Part shown: one piece after another, positions 32,681 through 44,526 of the stretch
Layout: each line of letters starts with the position of its first letter
Numbering within the stretch: the stretch's first letter is position 1
Origin: Butyriboletus loyo
Taxonomy: Eukaryota > Basidiomycota > Agaricomycetes > Boletales > Boletaceae
DNA length: 64,000 nt
NCBI GenBank assembly: GCA_038093515.1
Contig: JBBPSI010000089.1
Coordinates: 1 to 64,000, forward strand
Direction of reading: 5' to 3'
Translations under genes and position numbers: made by a program
The notes under the pieces: model-generated
Database searches by the model: none
Seen by the model: the letters and a program-made list of their open reading frames with translations, nothing else
Told to the model about the DNA's origin: nothing

Positions 32681-34382
32681 CTATTGGTTAATCTTGACTA
32701 TCAACTTCTCCCGTGCACCCACGACGTCCTTGACATCCCGGAACCCACACAGACCCATCGTAATATGCAAGTCCGCAATCGTCTGCATCAGAATCTGCTC
32801 TACACCCGCCTCCCCGGCGATGGCGAGGCCATACATGAACGGCCGACCGACTGGGAGAGAGCAATCGGCGCAATCAGTGCTGTCAGTGAGAACCCGCCGG
32901 GTCCAAAGAACAATGGATGAGCGAAAGAGACATACTCAGTACAGCCTGGGCACCAAGTGCGAGTGCCTTGAGAATGTCGCTTCCGGTCCGAATGCCCGAG
33001 TCGAAGAGGATGGCGAACGTGCCCGTGCTTTGCGCTTTGCGAACCTTGGACGACTGCATCACCATATCGAGCGCGTCGAGCGCACCGATGGATCCATCGA
33101 CTTGACGGCCGCCTGACCAGCATTTCAGAATCCCGAAAATATCCATCCAGCACGGCACTTACCGTGGTTGGAGACGACGATCGCGTCGATGCCCAAGTCG
33201 ATTGCTTTCTCAGCATCCTACAAGGGGGATCGATAATGTAAATCGTCACCGTCATCCAAAGACGTGAACGTACCTCTGGCGCGAGTATACCCTTCAACAC
33301 GATCTGACCATCCCAATTATCCCGAATGAACTGGATCTCGTCCCAACTCCTAAAGATGCCGGACGCAATCTCACCGACCCACTTGCTTCCCAAAAACATG
33401 GCTTGTTGTGCAGTGGGATCACCATTTGCAGCTCTCCTTCGGAGGTCTTCTTGGAGGTACGGGAATGGCGGACGCTCGTGACGAGCTTCGAGCCCGAAGC
33501 GGGACATGAACGTTGGATCCGAGGTGCCTGGCTGTATGCCAAAACCGTGTCCGGTTGGGCTATACGGAACACCGTGATCGTGTGGACGCCACCCGACGAG
33601 CATCGTGTCTACTGTGATCACGAGCGCGGTGAATCCGCTCGCCTTGGCGCGTCTAAGGAGAGACTGTGTAAGCTCGACAGAATGCGTCCTATAACCGGGG
33701 TCAGGATCAACTTCTGGCAAGTACCGATAGACGAAGAAGAAAAAGTGGCGTGGAGGATGGACTTGCCAATAGAGCTGGTACCAGCGGTGCCCGTTCGGTC
33801 CTTGAGCGTCCGCAATCTCTTCCATGGACCGAGATGCAACAGAGCTGACGATGAGGGGTACGCCAACTTTTGCTGCTGCACGGGCTGTTCCGAGCTCGCC
33901 GTCGTTGTGCATCAGGCCCTGTGCACCGACTGGCGCGACGAAAATCGGCGCAGGGTGCGTAACGCCAAAAATCGTGGTCTATCGAGGGGACGTTGTACGT
34001 GAGCATCATCCGACCGACGCTTTAGGTTTATATATATATATATACCTCGAGAAAACGTTCCCCTACGTCGTTGAGCACACGCGGGACGAGCTTCCACCTG
34101 TCGAGTGCCCTCCGGTTCTCGGCGTACGTACCAGAGGTCCCCGCACCTTTCAACACGTATGAGAAAGCGTCTGTGAAAAAAAAGAGCGTGAACGCTCGGT
34201 TTTCATTATCGAAATTTCGGAGAGGACGACTGACATGGACTGTCCTTGAGCGCCTCCCGTGCCTTATCCTCGATCTCTTGGATATCGACCGTGCCTAGGA
34301 CGGGCGGCTTCCCAGAGCCGTAAATCCCAAAAAGCCACGCGACCCATCTACTGAGTGGCGGCGCGACGCTGTTGACAGACAT
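32681..34382 (-). CDS. FMN-dependent 2-hydroxy-acid oxidase / L-lactate dehydrogenase
   Basis: Minus-strand exons 34382-34235, 34170-34046, 33978-33763, about 33672-33274, 33217-33163, 33112-32936 and 32850-32681 join in frame to about 429 residues. Conserved TIM-barrel elements are the flavin-binding FVAPVGAQGLMHNDGE, RWYQLYW, TVDTMLVGWRP, LKGILAPEDAE and the catalytic IVVSNHGGRQVDG (His and Arg of the family). The FMN phosphate block FDSGIRTGSDILKALALGA and GRPFMYGLAIAGEAGVEQIL follow. There is no cytochrome b5 domain. The family oxidises L-lactate or glycolate-type acids. The third intron's acceptor is uncertain (33672 or 33663, or partly retained), affecting fewer than 30 residues. Confidence 0.9.
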
Positions 34383-35105
34383 CTCCGAATCTGAACCCGA
34401 GCCCGGCGAGTAGTACTAATCCTCAGATGAGTTGAGTTGAGCTCGAAGGCTGGAACGCCAACTGTATTTCCCGACGACGTGGCACTTCAAGTTGGCTTTG
34501 CGAGAACGACACGGGGGCGGCCTGTGAATGCAAGGGGGAAAGCGAAAAAAGGGAGGATGTCCCTTGGGTTAGGATAGCATATTTAAGGCTTCACTGAGAA
34601 GGTGATTCCCCGCACCAGAGTTGGGAGTCACGATACCGCTGTGGTGTTCTCATGAAGAGGAGATCACATGATGCCACAACGGCTGCGCGGCGGGCTTCCG
34701 CCCACCTTTGGAGTCGGGACTGCCGGTCACGAATCTGCCCGGGTCCCGAGTACCTTCGCTGCACTATACGATGACCTATCAGATGTTGCGTTGTCTAATG
34801 GCGGCGCGACAGTCGAAAGCTAAATGTTTATGTAAGTTCGAGGTGTCAGCCTTATATCAAAACCAGTTTGTTGCAAGATGTCAATATTCAGCATAATATA
34901 TAGAGTAGTCTACCCCAAACAGGGCAGACATTGCACACAAGAAACAAAAAAAGTTCGTATCCGAATTCAAAAGTCCTCTTCACAGAAAAAGACTCACCTA
35001 TAACACCCTCCAACCCACCACATATTAATATTCAAAAGGACATGGAAAGGAAAGCACAACAAGGCCACAGTAAAGTCCTGTTAGTAAGCAACCAAGATCA
35101 TAGCA
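34383..35105. other. Intergenic
   Basis: No supported gene. It contains GT/CGAC-rich promoter-like sequence upstream of the hydroxy-acid oxidase and AT-rich sequence at 34880-34960. Confidence 0.45.
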
Positions 35106-37115
35106 TTAGCCACGTCGTGTCGTCTCCTGCCTCCCGCCAGGCCTCTGGTGATATATCCAAAGCAACAGATCCCAGACATAAAACACCGGCCAACTCGCCC
35201 GCTTCCAAGCAGGGCTTCCTCGTGGAAAGAAAATACTTTCAACCTGAAGCGCAACCGAAACCCACGCAGCAACAAGCGTCAGGCCGACCGCCCCTTCGAC
35301 ATACCGGACAAGAGTCTCTCCACCACTAGGATTGATCTCGATGATGTTCATGCTGAACACGTTCTATGTGGCTCATGTGACAAACGAAGAAGATAGACCA
35401 ACAAAGCTACTTACAGCCATGAAGTTGGCAGGGAGGAAAACCATCGTTAGATAAGCAATCTGAATTTATTATTAATATTCTTCTCCGCAACGTGCAGCTA
35501 ACAAGAAGCAGGCACATACTTGTTTCATCGCAGTCGAGTCTCGGACAGTCGCGACTGTTAGGTCTTTCATGTACATGCTATCATCGATGTTGACAGTTGC
35601 GAATGCCTAAATAGACATAGTTGGCAAAAGATAAACGATGGAATAGAATGAAGCATACCAAGTTTATGACGTTCTTCAAACGCATCACCTGCATCAATCT
35701 TTGACTTTCCATCCTCTCAATTTCCGAAATAAGATACTCGGTCTCTCTCTTTAAAATATTTTCTGAATCATCTCGCTGCTCATCCGTCACAGAAGGATCT
35801 TGCATCGCGGGGTTCGCAGTCTCCTGCACAAAGAGAACGGATTTCCGGAAATCGTCGAGAAGGGCCCGATAATAAAGTAGGTGTGCTTGCAAAATGTGCA
35901 AGTCTTGCGTCTCCCTGATACCTCCACCGTCGAGAGCGTGTTGTTCCTGTGAAAGAGACGATGCAGCGTACTATCCCCATCACTAGTGTCGTGCTTACCC
36001 GTTGGTTGATGTGGGCATAAAGAATCTCGAAAACTTCATCCCACTCATACATGGCATACCACAAAAAACACAGAAATAGGCAAGTAGGGTCTTTTGACCT
36101 CTCGAAAAGCTTCGACCAGTAGACACTGCGACCAGTTCGATTGATTAGACGATGGAGTTGTTCTGCTGTCGTCCTGCGCAACTTCGGGTGGTAGGATATA
36201 ATAGTACTCGTTTGCGCAGATCGAACCATATGGACACTGAGCAGATCTTGAAGGACGTACTTGCCGCCTGGAGACTGATATGTTATCTAAATCAACTCAT
36301 CTGAACAAATACATACATGAATCCAGATAAAGTGGAGATTGGGTATCAATGACCTGCTGATCTGAAACACAATTAGGGATACCGACAGAAAAATTCAAAG
36401 TGCGCATACCTTCTTGCGATGATGGTTCGTTTGATTGCGAGTGTGGTGAAATCGAGCCTGCAGTCGCCGGATCCATCACGCGAATGAATGGAAGTACAAT
36501 AGTAATATCTGTGGCGTGTCTAAGTCTCGAGGTAAATAGGTAATAGAGGCGTAAGAGTGCTCACGATCGCTTTTTTTTGGCATTACACACTCTTGATATC
36601 TCGAAGGTATCCAATTTGTCGAAGACGAGAAGAAAAAAGGTTCTATATTATACCTGTGCAAAGTTTGATTTTGTGCGACCTCAAAGAAACGATGGACATA
36701 CTTGTCCCCCAACATTTGCAGAACTTCTTTGGTCATATTCTGAACGAAAAGGGCTCGCAATCGAATACCTGGTTCCCTCTGCAACACCATTGTTATTTTC
36801 AACGTTGATGGGGCAACAAACGAGAGGGCTCACTGGACTTTTTAGCCAGTTCCAAAAATTGATTTCGGTCTGCCTGTCATTGATCGTGGCCACTTTGGGG
36901 CCTTTTTCATTAAATGTACCAGCGTCAAGCACGTCCACTTTGAAGACATTGCTTTCCCCAACCGGGCACGCCGTCAACATTTCACAGCGTTTCACTTGAC
37001 TCTCTGTCCAATTCGGGAATGAGCTTTGTGGGTATCCACGCCAAGACTCTGTGTTGGGACCCGTAGACTGCTTTGGGAGTGGGACGACTGAGGGAACATC
37101 TTCATCGAAATCCAT
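35106..37115 (-). CDS. CorA-like membrane protein
   Basis: About ten minus-strand exons; the first two are 37115-36834 and 36778-36702. Recognised blocks in order are WNWLKSP-REPGIRLRALFV, the IEPFFFSSSTNWIPSRYQE segment, YITIVLPFI, GKYVLQDLLSVHMVR, IHEQ-like coiled coil (QAHLLYYRALLDDFRKS) and IERMESQRLMQVMRLKN. IAYLTMVFLPANFMANVFSMN follows, then a second hydrophobic helix (VGLTLVAAWVSVAL). The C-terminal pair of helices is the CorA fold. The loop motif, GMN in true Mg2+ channels, reads SMN, so ion selectivity or channel function is uncertain. The start is chosen at an in-frame ATG before the first conserved block and could lie further upstream. Confidence 0.8.
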
Positions 37116-39438
37116 CCATGGCCATGGTCCCGAGGGCGCTGCGTGTCTGTAGCTATAATTCAGAGTTTTGAGTGGTTCGCGCACATCGTCGTTGGTGCGC
37201 AGACCGGGGACTTACATTGGAGTAGGCGTCTTGCCCAGCATACAGCCTTCGTGATTCTCACTGTTATCATGCCGTGCTGCTTCATTGGAAGCTCGTGGCG
37301 AAGTGCTAGCTGTAAATGTATCCATGGGTATCGAGAGGTGTTCCGCCATTGCTCAAGAACGTGGTTGAGAAGGAAACACGCCGACCTGCCGCAGCGCTCG
37401 GTAGTAATCGTGGCGCCAGCGAGGAAGCGCCCGTTGCCAAATATGCGTAACCGCTGTAGGCGACAACAAGGACATTAATGCTGAGGAGCGATAACAAAAA
37501 AAATCTGGATAAAAAGTCCAGAAGAAAGATAGAGTACATATGAATGTGAATCATATTCAATATTTTCACGGAGGAGTCAGCAATGGCCAAGGCGTGCCCG
37601 ACGACGCTGCCGCCTAGTACTCCTCTGCTCAACCCCGCTCGGCACTCTCCGACCTGCTCTTATCCTTGCACAGCCACAGTGTGTACCCAACAAAGGAGTT
37701 TAACAGCATTGTTCTGTCAAACCTCAGACTCTCAGAGAGGGGCCTTTCAAATCCGCGAGCGAAATTAGCCGAGGACCTGGTCAGGACCACTGCTACCCTT
37801 CAGAAAGTTTGGGAGTATGAACACCCTTGTCAGACAGCCTACTTGAGGTTGAAGTAAGTGATTTCAGGTCAGACGAACAGACTTTGATTGCACGGACAAG
37901 TGGATTGAAAAATTCAATCATCGGGAGTGATTTCTCTCTCCACTTGAGTTAAGAGGTAGCCGCTAGACGTTCGTGTGTGACCTTGTCTCATAGACGGGCT
38001 GGTCGCCCGACACCGTACAGGCTAACTAGATGTCATGCACACAGGAAAGAAGATCTGACGAGTACAGATTGGCACAGATACACTGGATATTCCCTATCAA
38101 AAAGCAGTAATATGTTGTAACATGCCCATTATGTCTGGGCGATAAGTGACTACGAGATCGATACACTCACAGGATAATGTCTGCTGCTCCCTGACTTCCC
38201 TAATGATACTGCATTTCAACTTCAGCGGCTAGCGCTGAGACTCTTCGTATTCAATCGTCATTGGTTTTCCTCCAACTGAACAAACCTTACTGCATGGCAC
38301 CTGCGCAGCGCTACGCTTTATCGGCCAGGGGCTCAGCCGAATTGACGTATATGTGCCTTAGCATTCTAACAACCGCGACAAGTTATGTATTGAAGTCAGT
38401 CCGGGGACCTTTATTGTTGGTATAAGTACCAGAGCGCCTCTTGATCCGATTCGCTTAGCACGCACAGGAATGTCTGAGTTTTTATCTGGCTATTGAGCGG
38501 TTGCAGTAGCCTTTGGAGGGTCGTCACAATTACCGACAGGCTGTTCGAATCTCCATGACACACGTCGACATCGCATTCATCCTAACGCTTGATGACTTGG
38601 GGGACTAAGCGTACTCACCGTCTCTGACATTGCGCCATGATGATCAAGAATTCCATGGAACTCCGAGACTAGGGTGGGTCCGGGTGGGTGCGACTGTGGT
38701 TACTAAGGCAGCCGGCCTGTTGGTGATCCGATCAACGCCGAAATGAGGTCAATCGAAAAGGACTACAACGGACTGTCAAGGGTCCGGCACGGGTTGAGTG
38801 ACACGTGACTGATAATCGGTTATCGATCAGGTCTGCTCCGTGTCAAGTGCCTATCAACGCAGGGACAGCAGAGGAAAGCGCAACTGGTGGCTCATGTGAC
38901 GAAAATTTGGACTCACGTATTCGAGCTGTATTATTCCAGTCATACATTCAGCGTTCATGGAGTAAAGCTCGCAATGCACATGAACCTCTGTGGTCACAGT
39001 ATCACAGCGCGTGGACTGCTTGGATCACCCGGGGGCCGTTTTTGCCATTGTGCAAGAGTGTGGGTCGGTGGGTCGGGAATTATACGAGGGCTATGTGGAC
39101 GGTGCCAGATCTCTTTCATTCAGTCGTGTCATGGTTACCTAATGCTTTGTTTCTACTGCCAAAATTTGTTCCATTCGAACGTTCCGGGGTGTTTGGACGC
39201 TAAAAATGCGAGTTTTCCAAATAGAAGGCCCCGTTGCCCATTAAATCGTTTCCTTTTGTTTCCCATTCATACTGACCCCCACATTGTGTTCCACAGCTGG
39301 CCAGCTGGCAGTGCCTTTGCAATTCGTTGATCTTCCAGGTTTGTTCCGCCTTGTGGACCCACTGGCGCACTTATATTCACTCCCTCATTTTTCTCACATA
39401 CACGATTTTCCCCTGTCTCAGAGCTCAGATACCCTCTC
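37116..39438. other. Intergenic, 2.3 kb
   Basis: Only short frames. One open stretch near 37680-37855 (NPRAKLAEDLVRTTATLQKV) ends at a splice-donor-like GTAAGT but no partner exon was found. No repeats were noticed. Confidence 0.4.
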
Positions 39439-41166
39439 ATGGCCACCGGATATGCTGTAGCCACCTTGGTGGTCTTCATCGTCTCCATCTTCTTTGTAAT
39501 CCGTCCAATTTCCATACCTACACCCCGTTCGATGCCTCGAATACCGATAAACCTCACCACCGCACCAATCCTCGCTATCGCCTTACTCTGGGCCGCCCAA
39601 TGTCTTGATCCAGCGGTCATTCGCAACGGCATCGTAGGCACAGAAGGTGTCAAGCCTTACAATATCCTCATCCTCTTTTTCTCTCTCGCGTACATGGCCA
39701 TAACCCTCGACATCACCGGTATCCTCCAGGCCGCTGCGTTTTGGGTCAGCAACAAGGGTGGTTCCAATGGATGGAGGCTGTACTTTTATTTCTATGTCAT
39801 GCTCACCCTTCTCTCGATCCTGCTGGGCAATGATCCCGTCATCCTCTCTGGAACTGCATTCTTGGTCTATTACACAGAAGCAGCACAACTCGACCCGAGG
39901 GCGTGGATCATGGCTGAATTCGCTGCTGCAAACACTGCCAGCATGGTTCTGTTCGTAGGAAACCCCACGAATGTACTTATTTCCCACACCCACGTTCACA
40001 TATACTGAACGAATTCATGCAAGGTGGTCATATGCGAAGGCTTCAATGTGAACAACGCCGCCTTCACAGCATATACTATCCTTCCCTTCGTCGCTTGCAA
40101 CCTCTTTTGCTTCGTTGCGCTGGCGTTCCAGTACCGTAAGCAAGTCCCACGGAAATTAGCCCGTGCCGAGCATCGAGACCCCCGGTCAGCCCTTCTGGAT
40201 CCCGTTGGTGCCTGGGTTGGCAGTTTCATGCTGGGCGCAACGCTCGTCCTCTGTCTCGTCGTAAGTTTCTTCGGAATTGACGTTTGGATGATTAGTTTGC
40301 CCTTCGCTTTCGGCAAATTTTTATTCGATCTTGGGTGGGATCATTATCGATACTCCCGTGGTATCCCGATGTTGGGTCGGCTGCCGAAGGCTGTAGGGGA
40401 AGGAGTCAATCAGGGTTCTATAGCTGGGGAGCACCCACGCACAGAAGACAGCCCCTCGCGTCATTTCTCACATATCGACATGGAAAAATTGCCATCCTTT
40501 CCACCTGACGAAGCAACCGCAGTAGGGTCACATTCCTCGTCTCCCAAGATCGCGCTGAAAGCGGAGTCGCAATCCATCCACATTCCCGAAGAGACCAAGA
40601 AGCAGTATATTATCAGGCAGTGTCGATCACACAAGAACAATCTGTATGACCAACTCGACAAACGCTTCCCGACTTTCATCACCGCGTTGCCGCGCCTACC
40701 CTTCGCCCTCGTTCCCTTTGCATTCTCTCAATTTATCCTTATCGAGGCGCTCAATTACCAGGGATGGGTGAACGTGTTTGCCAATTGGCTCGTTCGAGCA
40801 TCGCAAAATCAAGTGCACCCTACCATCTGGTTGATCGGTATCCTCGGCGTTATCCTGTGTAACCTCTCGGGGACAAACATTGGTGCCACCATCCTCCTCA
40901 CAAAAGTCGTTCGTGCAGCCGCCCTTCCGTACGATGCCGACCGTGCAGCTGCCATAGCGCTCGCCGTAGCGTCGAACATCGGAGCCGTTAGCTTCACGTT
41001 TTCAGCGTCGCTCGCTGGTCTGCTCTGGCAAGCCATTTTGAAGCAAAAAGGGATCCACGTGAGGCAAAGGGATTTCGCTTTTTGGAATCTTTTGCCACTC
41101 TTGGCGATGACAACTGTGGGACTCGGGATCGTTTCAGCAGAGATGGCAGTACTGTTTCGGTCGTGA
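39439..41166 (+). CDS. ArsB/NhaD-type anion or ion permease
   Basis: Exons 39439-39972 and 40024-41166 join in frame across a 51-bp intron to 558 residues. There are about ten or more hydrophobic helices in two halves. The family fingerprints are LGNDPVILSGTAFLVYYTEAA and FAAANTASMVLFVGNPTNVV in the first half, and LSGTNIGATILLTKV with ALAVASNIGAVSFTFS in the second. A hydrophilic loop of roughly 100 residues (about 40380-40680) separates them. Members of the IT superfamily (ArsB, NhaD, CitMHS) export arsenite or exchange cations or anions. The substrate cannot be read from sequence, and no ars genes are adjacent. Confidence 0.88.
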
Positions 41167-44100
41167 TGGGGGCTTGTAGTGCAATGTGCAACCCTCGCTC
41201 GCACGCACGTGTGCTTCCTGCGAAAGTTGAGAGCGGACTCTCCGCATTTAACAATGGCAGGCCAAAAATGGAGACGGCGGGCGGAGGAGGGTCGACCATG
41301 CTGCTCAACAGTTTTGTGGATTAGGACAAGCAAACTATATCATAGATTTTTTCAGACTATCGACGCTATTTTACTAGGGTTACCCTCCATGCACCATTTG
41401 GGCACCCGGTTCACCACGATTAGACATGTATCGATAACGCTCCTTGATCTTTTGGTATTCCCATATAACTTATATTCCCTGTCAATATATATATATTGCA
41501 ACAGGATATACTGAAACGATCAAGGAGGCTTTCATTGGCCTTGTGACTTCCTGCGACTTCAGCCCGATCTGTAGCAAGTTCTCTGATGCCGATAATCGAT
41601 TACTTGGAATAGTACTGACCTGGACAGATTTTTACTCGTCGCTCAGCGCTCTTGTGCGGCCCGGGGTCGTTTTTATTTATCGTGCACTTCGCCAAACACG
41701 CGAGTCATATCGAGATTCGACGCGTGTATCCATACTATGTATTTATCACGGTGGCTATCTTTAGGTGTTCTATGGAACGTGTCCGGACGCACAAGCATCT
41801 GAGCCAAGGTCCCGCGCGCGTCCTCCGGTGACGAACACTCTTGCTGTACGGCGGGCCCTTGTGGTCTTCTTCTTCCCTCTGAGAAGGACCAGGACCGGTA
41901 TTGCTAAGCACAGGGAGGGGGGAGGGGCGCGAAGCCATCCATCATGCATCACGTCTTACTCGAAGCCTCGAGGTGCTCTCGGCGGGCACAGGGCTGTGCG
42001 TGCGAGAAGTGAGAGGGTCAAGGGGGGCCCGGTGACATCATGGGTCGTCCACGTCAAGATCGGATGTCAGAGACATCTCGCTGGCCGACAGGAACATGTG
42101 CGACGTGCGCCATCGTGAGTGCGGCGGGTTTATATATATATATATGCATCACAATCCCGTGTTTCATCTGCTCGGTGTTGTTGGGTGAGTATGAGTAGAA
42201 CATGCATTTTTGCAGATCAAAAAAGGTCCTGCTGCACACGAATGCCACGGCGTGATCGATCGTACGTATGCTGTGCGGACCAAATGGCAAAAGGCCTAGG
42301 TTGCGCCTGGTGCATATACACCATCGACGGCTTGCGCCCCAAAAACGTATACTGAATATTGAAAAACACCGATGATCGCAGGGTAATTATATGGTGTGAG
42401 GTGGAGTTTGAAGAAATGGAAATAGAAATGGTCACGGCCACGTTGAAGACCGGGTAAAAGAGCAAGAGGATGGCTGGGGTAAACTCCGTCGTAGATGTTC
42501 TACGTGGAACGACACATTTACTTGGCGCTTTGGATCGGAGCCTGCTGAAACGAAAGTAGAAAAAATATCCCCGACGGAGTAGCACACGAGCTCGACCGGC
42601 AGATATATACAACTACGCTACGTAGTCACTGGCAGTCTATAGTTAGCGATCAGAACGTGGAAGAGGTGAGGGGAACGTACCACGCACGAACAAAACATTT
42701 CCATGGAGTTGGTGAACAACAACTACCGGAAGAGTCAGTCGCAAAATTCGCGTTTGTCATCCGGCATGAGGTTGCGATGGCGCGCCGTAGATTTCCAACA
42801 AGGTGCACGTTCGATACAGAAACCACACACCTTGTCGTCAAAGAGTTCTATATACAGCTGGTGGCGAAAACGTCGTAGCCTCGACCTGAATCAAGATCCG
42901 GTCGAGGCAGTGCAAGTTGGTTATGTTGTCGCGACATATACATTTACATTTCCTCCAGCGGAGTGTCCCAGGTCCCATTTCGGCTCCCCGGGCCGTGACC
43001 CGCAAGGAGAAGAATATGCCAATTCCGAGTGTCCAATTATTAGTATAGGAAACTTGAAGCAACCCACACGCTGACTGATGTAGTCAGCTTGGGCTGGAGT
43101 TGCGGAGCTCCTGATGCAAACTTCTCGGGTGCACATTTTGAGGGTTGCTCTTCAAACAGGATTCCTGGACTGTCCTCCTGATTTGTAAGATCTGCTATCT
43201 GCCGCGAAGGTTGGGTTCTATACCTATCACGATGTGTGGGTGTATATTTTATTGGCGATACGGTGTTGACTCCTTATCAGTACCCCATATGGATGCTGAG
43301 CAGGCGCACAGGGTAAGTAACTCACTCCTATCCCTGGCATGTATACAGTCGATGCGGCAGAGTCACGGCGTTGCGTTACTCCCATTCTTAGACGAGACGC
43401 GCCTGTGCGCTTCGAAGCCCGACCAATGAATTCGGTTCATCCCTCCATTCTACACCGCAGATAACGCTAGTCGGCTCAACATTTTTCGTTCAGAACCCCG
43501 AGTCAGTGAAACTAGGTTCAGAGAATAAGGAAATGGAGGCCGGAGCTATTACCAAGGGCCCTGCTTTATGATGGCCCGTTTTCTTCGCCTTGCTGTCAAT
43601 CACCGGATGAATCCTAGGTGTTGGTAGGAAAGGGTCCCGAGTCGGCGGCCGAAATGAAGCATTAATACGTCGCACGCGAGTGGACAAGCAGCTCAAGCGC
43701 TCAGCTTCCAAGTATTTATAGTTCGGCTGCATGCATGATGGGCCGCAGTTTCCAATGGCCTCGGGTAACGTGGTTATTACGTTTCTAGGTTCGTTGTATT
43801 GGCATCACATTACCAGTGACGCTGGAAGTAATTGAACCACCTCTGCAATCTACATTACAGGGCTTCGAGTATTCTTACCGGAAGAAGACCAACAACATGT
43901 ATTTCCCTTCTCTGCGCTAACGATCTTCTGCATAACCGAATACCTGATGGTATAAGCTTCCAAATTCAAGAATAGGAGACATGTATGCGAGTACTCGGAG
44001 TTCGGGATGGCGCTTCCCACTGGCGCCCACTTTCCGCTCACGAACCATGACACGAAACGAAAGTAATTGTTATTCTTGGGCTGTGGTGTTCAGGCGGAAC

Positions 44101-44284
44101 CATTATCGCGTTCGCGTTGACTCTGAAGTTTGAACTAAATTACTAGTAACTATCTTCTTTCCGCATTCGTGCGTCGCGCGCATCGTAGATTGTGACCATC
44201 ACTGATCCGATCCGTACGTCTGTGTTTTTCCTACTGCAAGGTAGTACCATTCCTGACGGTCGAATCACCTCGACACGAGAATGC
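41167..44284. other. Gene-poor region
   Basis: About 3.1 kb with no supported gene. It includes AT microsatellites at about 41484-41500 and 42128-42146 and scattered short frames (for example 42703-43074) without family resemblance. It may contain decayed transposon sequence, but no termini were seen. Confidence 0.45.
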
Positions 44285-44420
44285 ACATCTGCAAAGGCGC
44301 TATGTAACGTTATCGCTTGACTACTCTACCGCAGTCATTTGAGAGTTCTGATTGGACGATCTATAGATGGACTAACCAAACAGAGACTAGTTTGAGCTTT
44401 TGGGTCGGCTACGTTTGTAG
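44285..44420 (+). repeat. Dispersed repeat, copy A
   Basis: Shares about 80 bp with 59191-59287, including the exact stretch GTAACGTTATCGCTTGACTA and its continuation to CTCTACCGCAG, then AGAGTTCTGATTGGA. This copy has about 40 bp extra before GGGTCGGCTA-GT. Confidence 0.8.
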
Positions 44421-44526
44421 ATGCACGACAGAACACAGACCGTTACGTTACAATTAAAAATCTCACTCATCCGAGAGACGAGCGTCAAAAAAAAGATACA
44501 TCATAGTTTTACAATAAGTCATAATT

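Noticed and set aside
42119..42146. Alternating TA tracts (also at 34027-34044 and 41484-41500)
   Set aside because: Simple-sequence microsatellites; no regulatory role can be argued.
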